From Rugamonas fusca (GTDB lineage Bacteria > Pseudomonadota > Gammaproteobacteria > Burkholderiales > Burkholderiaceae_D), in NCBI RefSeq assembly GCF_014042365.1, contig NZ_JACEZS010000014.1, positions 1 to 64,000 on the forward strand: 64,000 bases of DNA, given 5' to 3'. Made by a program: the position numbers and the translations under genes. How positions within the stretch are numbered: the first letter of the stretch is position 1; every line of letters starts with the position of its first letter. Shown here one piece after another: positions 25,548-33,854 of this stretch. The notes below the pieces were generated by a model, which did not search any database, was not told the DNA's origin, and worked only from the letters and a program-made list of their open reading frames with translations.

Positions 25548-27374
25548 TTACAGCACTTCGCTGGCGTGGTCGGCCAGGCGCGAGCGTTCGCCGCGCGCCA
25601 AGGTCACGTGGCCACTGTGCGACCAGCCCTTGAAGCGGTCCACCACGTAGGTCAGGCCGCTCGAGCCTTCCGTCAGGTAAGGCGTGTCGATCTGGGCGAT
25701 GTTACCCAGGCACAGGATCTTGGTGCCGGGGCCGGCACGCGTGACCAGGGTCTTGATCTGCTTGGGCGTGAGGTTCTGCGCTTCGTCGATGATGAGGAAC
25801 TTGTTGACGAAGGTGCGCCCGCGCATGAAGTTGAGCGACTTGATCTTGATGCGCGAACGGATCAGGTCCTGGGTGGCCGCGCGGCCCCACTCGCCACCGT
25901 CCGAATCGGACTTGTTGAGCACTTCGAGGTTGTCGTCGAAGGCGCCCATCCAGGGCGACATCTTTTCCTCCTCCGTGCCGGGCAGGAAGCCGATGTCCTC
26001 GCCCACGGGCACCGTGACGCGGGTGACGATGATCTCGTTGTAGAGCTTGGTCTCCAGCACTTGTGCCAGGCCCGCCGCCAGCGCCAGCAGGGTCTTGCCG
26101 GTACCGGCCTGGCCCAGCAGCGTGACGAAGTCGCACTCGGGATTCATCAGCAGGTTCAGCGCGAAGTTCTGCTCGCGGTTGCGGGCCGTCACGCCCCACA
26201 CATTGTTCTTGTTGTGGGAGAAGTCGCGCAGCGTTTGCAGCACGGCCGTCTTGCCGTTGATCTGCTTGACCTGGCCGTAGAACGGCGCTTCGCCATTTTT
26301 CGGCTCGAGGAAGATGAACTGGTTGACCAGCATGGACGGCACGAACGGACCCGTCACGCGGTAGAACGTGGCGCTCTGGCCGTTCTTGTTCTCCTGCCAC
26401 GATTCCATGTCCTTGCCGTGCTTGTTCCAGAAATCGTCCGGCAGTTGCACGATGCCCGAGTACAGCAGGTCGGTATCTTCCAGCACGTGGTCGTTGAAGT
26501 AGTCTTCGGCCGGCAGGCCCAGCGCGCGCGCCTTGATGCGCATGTTGATGTCTTTCGACACCAGCACCACGGGGCGGCCTTCCTGCTCCGCTTCCAGCGA
26601 ACGCACGACGGCCAGGATCTGGTTGTCGGCCTTGCCCACCGGCAGGCCGGCTGGCAGGTCCGCGCTTTGCAGCCGGGTCTGGAAGTACAGGCGGCCCTTG
26701 GCGTCCTTGTTGCCCAGCTTGGACAACAGGATGCCTTTTTCGATCGCGTCATCGTCCGTGTTCGACACCAGCGCGTCCAGCGTGCGCGAGACCTGGCGCG
26801 CGTTGCGGGCCACTTCCGTCATGCCCTTCTTGTGGTTGTCCAGTTCCTCCAGCGTCATCATCGGCAGGTAGACGTCGTGCTCCTCGAAGCGGAACAGCGA
26901 GGATGGATCATGCATCAGCACGTTGGTGTCGAGCACGAACAGCTTGGTCTGTCCCAACTGGTCGGCGTGGCGGCTGGTGGAGGACTTGAGCGGCACTTCC
27001 ACCGGCTTGTGCTTGGCCGGATGGGGCGCCTCGGCCGTGATCGGCGTGACCTTGGCGCGCGCGGCCGGCGCGGCCTTGACCTTCGATGGCGAGGGCGACG
27101 CTTCGCCGGCCGGCACATGGGGCGCGGCCTGCAGGATGGCGGCCTTGGCCTTGCTCCTGGCGGCCGGCTTGGCCGCTGGCGCAGGCTTGGCCACGGCCAC
27201 CGCCTTGACGGTGGCGGCCTTGGCCTTGGCGGGCGCCTTCCTGGCCGCTGGCGCGGTTACTGGTGCGGCGACGTCGACCGCGAGGGCCGGTGTGGGGTTG
27301 GCGCCGCTGGCCTTGGGATAATCTTTTGCCAGCAGTAAAGTTGCTGGCTTACTTGGAATTTTTGGCAGTGGCAT
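25548..27374 (-). CDS. PIN-PhoH fusion protein (PhoH2-like) with Ala/Lys/Pro-rich N-terminus
   Basis: ATG start at MPLPKIPSKPATLLLA; a TTG five codons upstream is unlikely. In the 608-aa protein residues about 30-140 are Ala/Lys/Pro-rich and probably disordered. A PIN nuclease domain follows (LFVLDTNVLMHDPSSLF with the first catalytic Asp), then an NTPase domain of PhoH type: Walker A LGQAGTGKTLLAL and Walker B FLIIDEAQNLTPKQIKTL. PhoH2 proteins act as RNA helicase/ribonucleases; a role in RNA stress response is inferred. Length exceeds the typical 460 aa because of the extension. Confidence 0.9.
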   Translation of the reverse strand: MPLPKIPSKPATLLLAKDYPKASGANPTPALAVDVAAPVTAPAARKAPAKAKAATVKAVAVAKPAPAAKPAARSKAKAAILQAAPHVPAGEASPSPSKVKAAPAARAKVTPITAEAPHPAKHKPVEVPLKSSTSRHADQLGQTKLFVLDTNVLMHDPSSLFRFEEHDVYLPMMTLEELDNHKKGMTEVARNARQVSRTLDALVSNTDDDAIEKGILLSKLGNKDAKGRLYFQTRLQSADLPAGLPVGKADNQILAVVRSLEAEQEGRPVVLVSKDINMRIKARALGLPAEDYFNDHVLEDTDLLYSGIVQLPDDFWNKHGKDMESWQENKNGQSATFYRVTGPFVPSMLVNQFIFLEPKNGEAPFYGQVKQINGKTAVLQTLRDFSHNKNNVWGVTARNREQNFALNLLMNPECDFVTLLGQAGTGKTLLALAAGLAQVLETKLYNEIIVTRVTVPVGEDIGFLPGTEEEKMSPWMGAFDDNLEVLNKSDSDGGEWGRAATQDLIRSRIKIKSLNFMRGRTFVNKFLIIDEAQNLTPKQIKTLVTRAGPGTKILCLGNIAQIDTPYLTEGSSGLTYVVDRFKGWSHSGHVTLARGERSRLADHASEVL

Positions 27375-27634
27375 CAGGATCTCGATCAAATAAATTCTGG
27401 AGGAATCCGCCCACGGGCGTACCTGGCAGGGGAGCCATATGGGGTGGATGCGGGGGAAACAGGGTTACAAGACTGCCGACGGGCACTCGGGCGGCCCGGG
27501 TAAGATACCGCGTGGTGGCCAGCTGGCCACCATGTAGGGCGAGGTTTGGTACAGTGCTGACTCAAAATGGCCGGTTGCGCTTGGACGAGCTACGGTTGAG
27601 CAAACTGGATGTTCGCAACGCGCCTTAAGCTGAA

Positions 27635-28105
27635 CTAAGCCTGACGCGCCACAAATTCCAGCACTTCATCGACGTGACCTGCTACCTTCACGCCTCTCCA
27701 TTCTTTCACCAATTGCCCATGAGCGTCAATGACAAACGTGCTGCGCTCGATACCGCGCACGGTCTTGCCGTACATCTGCTTGAGCTTCATGACGCCGAAT
27801 TGCTGGCACAGCGTTTCCTCGGGGTCGGAAATCAGTTCGAACGGCAGGCCCAGCTTGGCCTTGAAGCCTTCGTGCGAGCGCAGCGAGTCGCGGCTGATGC
27901 CGTAGATCTCGGTGCCGGCCGCCTGGAACTGGGCGTACAGGTCGCGGAACGCCATGCTCTCGGTGGTGCAGCCGGGCGTATTGTCCTTGGGGTAGAAATA
28001 CAGCACCGTGTAGCGGGCCGGACGGCCGGCCAGCTGGAAGGTCTGGCCGCCCGTCATGGGGGCGGAAAAATCGGCGATGGGTGCTACGGTTGGGCGATCA
28101 GCCAC
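27635..28105 (-). CDS. bcp: Bcp/PrxQ-type thioredoxin-dependent peroxiredoxin lacking the CX4C resolving cysteine
   Basis: GTG start at 28105 with GGAG eight bases upstream; a longer frame reaches into arnD and was rejected. The 156-aa protein has the peroxidatic motif PKDNTPGCTTES with Cys46 and a thioredoxin-like fold. In Bcp the resolving cysteine sits five residues later; here that position is Met51. The only other cysteine is Cys100 (EETLCQQFGV). It reduces peroxides using thioredoxin or glutaredoxin. It lies 50 nt after arnD on the same strand and is probably cotranscribed. Confidence 0.88.
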   Translation of the reverse strand: MADRPTVAPIADFSAPMTGGQTFQLAGRPARYTVLYFYPKDNTPGCTTESMAFRDLYAQFQAAGTEIYGISRDSLRSHEGFKAKLGLPFELISDPEETLCQQFGVMKLKQMYGKTVRGIERSTFVIDAHGQLVKEWRGVKVAGHVDEVLEFVARQA

Positions 28106-28155
28106 GGGGTACTCTCCTGAACGGTGAACTTCATCAGCAACGGGGACGGCGGGCA

Positions 28156-29133
28156 CTAGCGGGCGGCGCCTTGCACCATCAGCTGGCCCGAACGTCCCGG
28201 CAATTCGCCCCACGTCATGGGGCACACGGGCAGCACCTCATCCTTGATGTGCCCGTAGTGGTCGGCCATCGACGCCAGTTGATAACCCTGGGCGCGCCAG
28301 CCGGCCAATAACTGCTCGAAGATGGGGGCGAGTTTCTGGCCTTCAAGCTCGGCGTGCAAGGTGTACACGTGGTCGCGCGTGGCGCAGGCCGTCAGCTTGA
28401 GCAGGCAGGCGGCGATGTTGGCCGTCGTGATGACGGTGCCATCGATCTCGCGTCCCAGCAGCTCGTCCAGCGTGGGCAGGGTGGTGGGCAACTGGAGGCA
28501 ATCGAGCACCTTGCCATCGACCGACAGCCGGTGCGGGCCGTCGGCCGGATTGGCCAGCGTACCGTTGTCGTTCAACACGCAGCGCCCGTCCGAGGCGTAG
28601 CGGTAGCCGGCCGCATCGTGCTCGATGAAGGCGGCGCCGTTCATCTGCCAGCCAGCCGCGCCATGCGTGTGCGGCGGCGTGCCGAACACGGTGGTGTAGC
28701 GGGCGGCCGCCTTGCGCATCATGGCCACGGTCCAGGCAGTGTGGCGTTTGGCCACGTTGTCCTGCCACAGCACGTGGTCCCAGGTGTGGATGCCGCATTC
28801 GAAACCGGCGTCGCGCACGGCGCGCAGCTCGGCCGCGCAGTGCTTGCCGATGTCCGGTCCCGGCAGCAGGGTGCCGTACATCAGGGTCTTGAAGCCGTAG
28901 TGCTCGACCACGGAGGTGCGCGATACCTTGCTGAAAAAGCCTGGCCGCAAGGCGCGTCGCAAGGCCCAGCCCGTGTGGTCCGGGCCCAGCGAGAACAGGA
29001 ACGTGGCGTGGGCTTGGTGCGCTTGCAGCATGCGCACCAGGTTGGGCACACCCTCGCGGGTGCCGCGATAGGTGTCCACATCGATCTTGAGCGTCAGCAG
29101 GGGCTGACGCCGGGTGGGCAGGGGACCGGTCAA
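28156..29133 (-). CDS. arnD: ArnD, 4-deoxy-4-formamido-L-arabinose-phosphoundecaprenol deformylase
   Basis: TTG start, 4 nt after the upstream stop, with a GGA eight bases before. The 325-aa protein is a NodB-type polysaccharide deacetylase: LTLKIDVDTYRGTREGVPNL contains the metal-binding Asp pair, and FECGIHTWDHVLW provides a His-x3-His-like site. ArnD removes the formyl group from undecaprenyl-phosphate-L-Ara4FN, committing the sugar to transfer to lipid A. Placement after arnA fits the pathway. Periplasmic-face or cytosolic membrane association is expected. Confidence 0.93.
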   Translation of the reverse strand: MTGPLPTRRQPLLTLKIDVDTYRGTREGVPNLVRMLQAHQAHATFLFSLGPDHTGWALRRALRPGFFSKVSRTSVVEHYGFKTLMYGTLLPGPDIGKHCAAELRAVRDAGFECGIHTWDHVLWQDNVAKRHTAWTVAMMRKAAARYTTVFGTPPHTHGAAGWQMNGAAFIEHDAAGYRYASDGRCVLNDNGTLANPADGPHRLSVDGKVLDCLQLPTTLPTLDELLGREIDGTVITTANIAACLLKLTACATRDHVYTLHAELEGQKLAPIFEQLLAGWRAQGYQLASMADHYGHIKDEVLPVCPMTWGELPGRSGQLMVQGAAR

Positions 29134-29137
29134 ATCA

Positions 29138-30190
29138 TCAATCCATCAGGGCCTGGGCTGCGGCTACCTGGCTGCGGTAGGCGTCGAAGATCTTGCGCAG
29201 CGCGTCGGCCATGGTGGTCGATGGCTTCCAGCCCAGTTCTTCGCAGGTGTTGGTGATCTTCGGCACGCGGTTCTGCACGTCCTGGTAGCCCGCGCCGTAG
29301 TAGGCGCCGGACGTGGTTTCCACGATCTTGACCTGCTTGGCGCCGGTGGCGTACTCCGGATATTCCTCGGCCAGTTTCAGCATCATGCCGGCCAGGTCGC
29401 GGATCGAGTAGTTGTTGGTCGGGTTGCCGATGTTGTAGATCTTGCCGCTGGCGGCGCCGTTCTTGTTCTCGATGATCTTCATCAGGGCGTCGATGCCGTC
29501 GTCGATGTCGGTGAAGGCACGCTTCTGGTTGCCGCCGTCGACCAGCGAGATGTTCTCGCCACGGACGATGTGGCCGAAGAACTGGGTCACCACGCGCGAC
29601 GAGCCTTCCTTCGGCGTGTGGATCGAGTCCAGGCCGGCGCCGATCCAGTTAAATGGACGGAACAGGGTGAAGTTCAGGCCTTCCATGCCGTAGCCCCAGA
29701 TCACGCGGTCCATCAGCTGCTTGGCGTTGGAGTAGATCCAGCGTGGCTTGTTGATCGGACCGCAGATCAGTTCCGAGTTCTCGGGATCGAATTCCTCGTC
29801 GTGGCACATGCCGTACACTTCCGAGGTCGATGGGAACACCAGGTGCTTGCCGTACTTGGCGGCCGAGCGGACGATGGGCAGGTTGGCCTCGAAGTCCAGT
29901 TCGAACACGCGCAGCGGCTGCTTGACGTAGGTGGACGGGGTGGCGATGGCCACCAGCGGCAGGATCACGTCGCACTTCTTGACGTGGTACTCGACCCATT
30001 CCTTGTTGATCGTGATGTCGCCCTCGAAGAAGTGCATGCGCGACTTGTACGCTTCATTCTCCAGGATGTCGGTGATGCGGTCCGTGCTCATGTCCATGCC
30101 ATAGACGTGCCAGTCGGTCGTTTCCAGGATGCGCTTCGACAGGTGGTGGCCAATGAAGCCGTTGACGCCGAGGATGAGGACTTTTTTCAT
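29138..30190 (-). CDS. ArnA C-terminal type UDP-glucuronate decarboxylase (stand-alone)
   Basis: This 350-aa short-chain dehydrogenase starts at MKKVLILGVNGFIGHHL with AGAGAAG ribosome site. It shows the NAD-binding GxxGxxG (GVNGFIG), FPSTSEVYG and YSNAKQLMDRVIWGYG (catalytic Tyr-x3-Lys). It matches the C-terminal half of ArnA, which oxidatively decarboxylates UDP-GlcA to UDP-4-keto-pentose. In enterics this domain is fused to the formyltransferase; here they are separate genes in order formyltransferase then decarboxylase, 21 nt apart. Stand-alone versions can also make UDP-xylose. GC-conserved and full length. Confidence 0.93.
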   Translation of the reverse strand: MKKVLILGVNGFIGHHLSKRILETTDWHVYGMDMSTDRITDILENEAYKSRMHFFEGDITINKEWVEYHVKKCDVILPLVAIATPSTYVKQPLRVFELDFEANLPIVRSAAKYGKHLVFPSTSEVYGMCHDEEFDPENSELICGPINKPRWIYSNAKQLMDRVIWGYGMEGLNFTLFRPFNWIGAGLDSIHTPKEGSSRVVTQFFGHIVRGENISLVDGGNQKRAFTDIDDGIDALMKIIENKNGAASGKIYNIGNPTNNYSIRDLAGMMLKLAEEYPEYATGAKQVKIVETTSGAYYGAGYQDVQNRVPKITNTCEELGWKPSTTMADALRKIFDAYRSQVAAAQALMD

Positions 30191-30211
30191 GTGATCTTCT
30201 CTAGGTAATGT

Positions 30212-31171
30212 TCAATGTCCGCTGGCGGAAGCGGCCAGGCGGGACTGCAACTGCGCGGCCGTGATGGGTTCACCGTCGGCCGTCAGGGCGGAAATCGCCA
30301 GCATGCGGCCATCGCCGCACACGCCAAAGATGCAATTATCCACTACTGTCAAGCCCGGACGCAAACTTGCGGCGGCAACATTGTCAGTATGTTCATGGTT
30401 GGCCTTGCGTAAGCGTGCCCGTTGCACCACATAGCGCACGCCATCGATGTCGGTGAAGGCGCCCGGATACGGCGGCGCCACGGCGCGGTGCAGGTTGTAC
30501 ACCGTTTGTGCCGGCTGGGTCCAGTCGATGCGGCCATCTTCGGGCTTGCGGCCGCCGAAGTAGCCGCCCTGGGTCAAATCGTTGTGCAGGCGCGGCGCCG
30601 TGCCGTCCAGCAGCGTGGGCAGCACGCGCCACAGCGCCTGCTCGGCCGCCACGGTGACCTTGCCGAACACTTCGAAGGCCGTGTCGTCGGGCAGGATGGG
30701 CACTTCCATCTGGGCCACGATGGCGCCCGCGTCGGGCTTGACCGTCATCTCGTGCAGGGTGGCGCCGGTCACGTCGGCGCCGTGCAGCACGGCCCAGTTG
30801 ACGGGCGCGCGGCCGCGGAACTGGGGCAGCAGCGAACCGTGCATGTTGTAGGCCGGCGCCACGGCCAGCAGTTCGGCCGGCAGCATGTGGCGGTAGTAGA
30901 AGCTGAACATCAGCTCCGGCTTCGCCGCGCGCACCTGGGCCAGCAGTTCAGGCGACCTGGCGTCGGCCGGGGTGATGTAGGGGATGCCCTGGTCCTGGCA
31001 GACCGAGATCACGGAATCGAACCAGATGTTCTCGCCCGCGCTGTCCTCGTGGGTGACCACGAGGGCCACGTCCACGCCGCCGGCCAGCAGCACTTTCAGG
31101 CAGCGCACGCCGACGTTGTGGTAGGCGAACACGACGGCGCGCGGCCGGTGTTCCAGCATGGCGCCGTTCAT
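30212..31171 (-). CDS. ArnA N-terminal type UDP-L-Ara4N formyltransferase (stand-alone)
   Basis: The 319-aa protein starts at MNGAMLEHRPRAVVFAYHNV, overlapping the arnC TGA by ATGA. It is a formyl-THF-dependent hydrolase-fold enzyme with NMHGSLLPQFRGRAPVNWAV (catalytic Asn and His) and a C-terminal Fmt-like domain (GRIDWTQPAQTVYNLHRAV). ArnA residues 1-305 do this step: formylation of UDP-L-Ara4N. A longer upstream frame overlaps arnC and was rejected. Confidence 0.92.
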   Translation of the reverse strand: MNGAMLEHRPRAVVFAYHNVGVRCLKVLLAGGVDVALVVTHEDSAGENIWFDSVISVCQDQGIPYITPADARSPELLAQVRAAKPELMFSFYYRHMLPAELLAVAPAYNMHGSLLPQFRGRAPVNWAVLHGADVTGATLHEMTVKPDAGAIVAQMEVPILPDDTAFEVFGKVTVAAEQALWRVLPTLLDGTAPRLHNDLTQGGYFGGRKPEDGRIDWTQPAQTVYNLHRAVAPPYPGAFTDIDGVRYVVQRARLRKANHEHTDNVAAASLRPGLTVVDNCIFGVCGDGRMLAISALTADGEPITAAQLQSRLAASASGH

Positions 31172-32178
31172 CGGGCCACCGAGCGTTTTTCGAGCTCGTC
31201 CGTGTTGAGCTGCTCGTGGCCGTGCTGCTGTTGCAGGATGGTCTGTACCACGTAGCGCGGGCGGGCCCGCACTTGCTGGAAGATGCGGCCCACGTATTCG
31301 CCCAGCAGTCCGATGCCGAACAGGATCACGCCCATGAAGAAGAACGCGATCGCGAACAGCGTGAACAGGCCTTCCGCTTCCGCGCCCAGGAACAGGCGGC
31401 GCACCAGCAGCACCAGCACCAGCAGGCCGGAGCCGACCGACAGCGCCATGCCCAGCATGGAGAACATTTGCAGCGGCACCAGCGAGAAGCCCGTCACCAG
31501 GTCGAAGTTCAGGCGGATCAGGCTGTAGAGCGAGTATTTCGATTCGCCGGCCGCCCGTTCCTCGTGCTCGACGATGATTTCCGTCGGCTTGCGCGCGAAG
31601 CGGTAGGCCAGCGCCGGCACGAAGGTATTCACTTCGCCGCACTGGTTGACCAGGTCGATCACGTTGCGGCCGTAGGCGCGCAGCATGTTGCCCTGGTCCG
31701 TGATCTTGATGTTGGTGATGCGCTCGCGCAGCTGGTTCATGGCCTTGGAGGCATAGGTGCGCCAGGCCGAATCCTGGCGCTTGCGGCGGATCGAACCGAC
31801 GTAGTCGTAGCCTTCGCGCATCTTGGCCACCAGGTGGCGGATTTCCTCGGGCGGGTTCTGCAGGTCGGCGTCGAGCGTGATCATGATGTCGCCGCGGGCC
31901 GCCTCGAAGCCGGCCAGGATGGCCATGTGCTGGCCGTAGTTACCGTTGAACAGCACCACGCGCGTGACGTCGGGCCGGGCGCGGAACTGCTCGGCCAGGA
32001 TGGAGACCGAGTTGTCGCGGCTGCCGTCGTTGACGAACACGATCTCGTAGCTGGTTTGCAGCGCGTCGAGCGCGGGATAGAGGCGGTCGAACAGGGTCTG
32101 CAAACCGGCCTGCTCGTTGTAGACCGGGATGACGACGGATATTTCTGGTTTCATTGGTGTGACGGTCATTGCGGTCAT
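31168..32178 (-). CDS. arnC: ArnC, undecaprenyl-phosphate L-Ara4FN transferase
   Basis: The 336-aa GT2 protein has ISVVIPVYNEQAGLQTL, FVNDGSRDNSV, and DxD LDADLQNPPEEI, followed by two C-terminal helices (LVPLQMFSMLGMALSVGSGL... and FFFMGVILFGIGLLGEYVG). It transfers Ara4FN to undecaprenyl phosphate. Start is uncertain: ATG at 32178 overlaps the arnB TAA by 1 nt (TAATG); internal ATGs at 32169 and 32154 also fit. Coupled to the formyltransferase downstream by ATGA. Confidence 0.92.
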   Translation of the reverse strand: MTAMTVTPMKPEISVVIPVYNEQAGLQTLFDRLYPALDALQTSYEIVFVNDGSRDNSVSILAEQFRARPDVTRVVLFNGNYGQHMAILAGFEAARGDIMITLDADLQNPPEEIRHLVAKMREGYDYVGSIRRKRQDSAWRTYASKAMNQLRERITNIKITDQGNMLRAYGRNVIDLVNQCGEVNTFVPALAYRFARKPTEIIVEHEERAAGESKYSLYSLIRLNFDLVTGFSLVPLQMFSMLGMALSVGSGLLVLVLLVRRLFLGAEAEGLFTLFAIAFFFMGVILFGIGLLGEYVGRIFQQVRARPRYVVQTILQQQHGHEQLNTDELEKRSVAR

Positions 32179-33314
32179 TATTTGATCAGGATGGCCTTGA
32201 CGGCGGCGACGGCGCGTTCGACGTCGGCCGTGGTCATGGCGTAGAACATGGGCAGCGTGACGGTCAGGCGGCCCACTTTTTCCGACACGGGGAACATGCC
32301 TTCCTTGAAGCCGCGCGCGCGGTACATGGTGAACAGGTGAATCGGCGCGTAATGGTAGCCGGTGCCGATGTTGTACTCGGCCATCTTGCGCATGAAGTTG
32401 GCGCGCGTGTCCGGGCCCTGGTCGGGCAGCACGATCTGGAACAGGTGGTAGTTGCTGGTGTCGAAGGCTTGCAGCGGCAGCTGGGCGCCCGATTGCGCTT
32501 CGAAGTCGGGGCCGAAGCAGCTGAAATAGTGGCGCGCCAGCGCGCGGCGGTGGGCCGTGATGGCGTCGATGTTGGCGAACTGGCCCAGGCCGATGGCGGC
32601 CATGATGTCGCTCATGTTGTACTTGCCACCGAGGACGTCGACGTCGATACCGTCCACGCCGCTGCGGGTCACGCCCTGCAGGCGGTATTTCTCGGCCAGC
32701 CGCGCTTCTTCCTCGTTGTTGAGGACCAGGCAGCCGCCTTCGCCGGTGGTGATATTCTTGTTGGCCTGGAAGCTGAACGAGACGAAGTCGCCGAACGCGC
32801 CGATGCGCTTGCCCTTCCATTCGGAGCCGAAGGCCTGCGCCGCATCCTCCACCACGCGCAGCTGGTGCTTGTTGGCGATGGCGTACAGGCGGTCCATGTC
32901 CACGGGCAGGCCGGACAGGTAGACCGGGATGATGGCCTTGGTGCGCGGCGTGATGGCCGCTTCCAGCTTGTCCAGGTCGATGTTGCGGGTCACGGGGTCG
33001 ATGTCGGCGAACACCGGCGTGGCGCCCACTTCGATGATGACATTGGCCGTGGCCACCCACGAGATCGGGGTGGTGATGACTTCGTCGCCGGGGCCGATGC
33101 CGGCGATGCGCAGCGCGATCTCCATGGTGCAGGTGCCGGAATTGAAGGTGCGCACGGGGCGCCCGCCAAAGTATTCGGACAGCTTGGCTTCAAAGGCTTG
33201 CACTTTCGGGCCGCTGGTGATCCAGCCGGAACGCAGCACCTCGCCGACGGCGGCGATGGTGGCTTCATCGATGGTGGGTTTGGAAAAAGGCAGGAAGGGC
33301 AGGGCTGCGCTCAT
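32178..33314 (-). CDS. arnB: ArnB, UDP-4-keto-pentose aminotransferase
   Basis: The 378-aa protein starts at MSAALPFLPFSKPTIDEATI. It is a DegT/DnrJ/EryC1-type PLP enzyme, with the cofactor-binding lysine in SFSFQANKNITTGEGG (Lys in the NKN segment) and VVEDAAQAFGSEW upstream. It transfers an amino group from glutamate to UDP-Ara4O, giving UDP-L-Ara4N. Longer upstream frame overlaps non-coding sequence and lacks a ribosome site. It follows the SMR gene after a 140-nt gap. Confidence 0.93.
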   Translation of the reverse strand: MSAALPFLPFSKPTIDEATIAAVGEVLRSGWITSGPKVQAFEAKLSEYFGGRPVRTFNSGTCTMEIALRIAGIGPGDEVITTPISWVATANVIIEVGATPVFADIDPVTRNIDLDKLEAAITPRTKAIIPVYLSGLPVDMDRLYAIANKHQLRVVEDAAQAFGSEWKGKRIGAFGDFVSFSFQANKNITTGEGGCLVLNNEEEARLAEKYRLQGVTRSGVDGIDVDVLGGKYNMSDIMAAIGLGQFANIDAITAHRRALARHYFSCFGPDFEAQSGAQLPLQAFDTSNYHLFQIVLPDQGPDTRANFMRKMAEYNIGTGYHYAPIHLFTMYRARGFKEGMFPVSEKVGRLTVTLPMFYAMTTADVERAVAAVKAILIK

Positions 33315-33454
33315 ATCGGTGGTCACTTTCTTCAACTTGTTCTGGTGGTCAGGCGGGCGCTCGTGGCGCGCCGCCCCCAAGGGCAGCGCATATTCTAATG
33401 GGTTCTCGCTACGACCGGCCATTTTGTTGGCTGGCCGGCAAAAAGCGCGCCGGG

Positions 33455-33826
33455 TCAGCTGCGCGCCAGCAGGGCCACGCCGACCAGGATCACGACGATG
33501 GCGGCCATGCGTTGCAGCGACACGGCTTCGCCGAAGAAGTACCAGGCGCCCACGGCCGTCACCACGTAGCCCAGCGACAGCATGGGGTAGGCGATCGACA
33601 CGTCCACCCGCGACAGGGCGATGATCCACAGCACCACCGACAGCACGTAGCAGGTCAGGCCGCCGATGATGGGCAGCTGGGTGGCCACCTTGAGGCCGAT
33701 CGAGAACCAGTTGTCCATGGTCAGGTGGATGGCGCCGACGGCCTTGGTGCCGGCCTTGAGCAGCAGCTGGGCCAGGGCGTTGAGCAGCACACCCGTGACG
33801 ATAAAACTGAAGGTTGCGAGATTCAT
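33455..33826 (-). CDS. SMR/EamA-type four-helix protein, ArnE/ArnF-like flippase subunit
   Basis: This 123-aa protein is nearly all membrane helix: four segments (about 5-25, 45-70, 78-98, 103-121), with LNALAQLLLKAG and VSIAYPMLSLGYVVTAVGAW typical of EmrE/ArnE relatives. In enterics ArnE and ArnF form a heterodimer flipping undecaprenyl-P-L-Ara4N; here a single gene of this size lies between arnT and arnB, so it may act as a homodimer. Function inferred from the operon. Confidence 0.8.
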   Translation of the reverse strand: MNLATFSFIVTGVLLNALAQLLLKAGTKAVGAIHLTMDNWFSIGLKVATQLPIIGGLTCYVLSVVLWIIALSRVDVSIAYPMLSLGYVVTAVGAWYFFGEAVSLQRMAAIVVILVGVALLARS

Positions 33827-33854
33827 CAGGAAATACGGTTAAAAATTCAATCAG

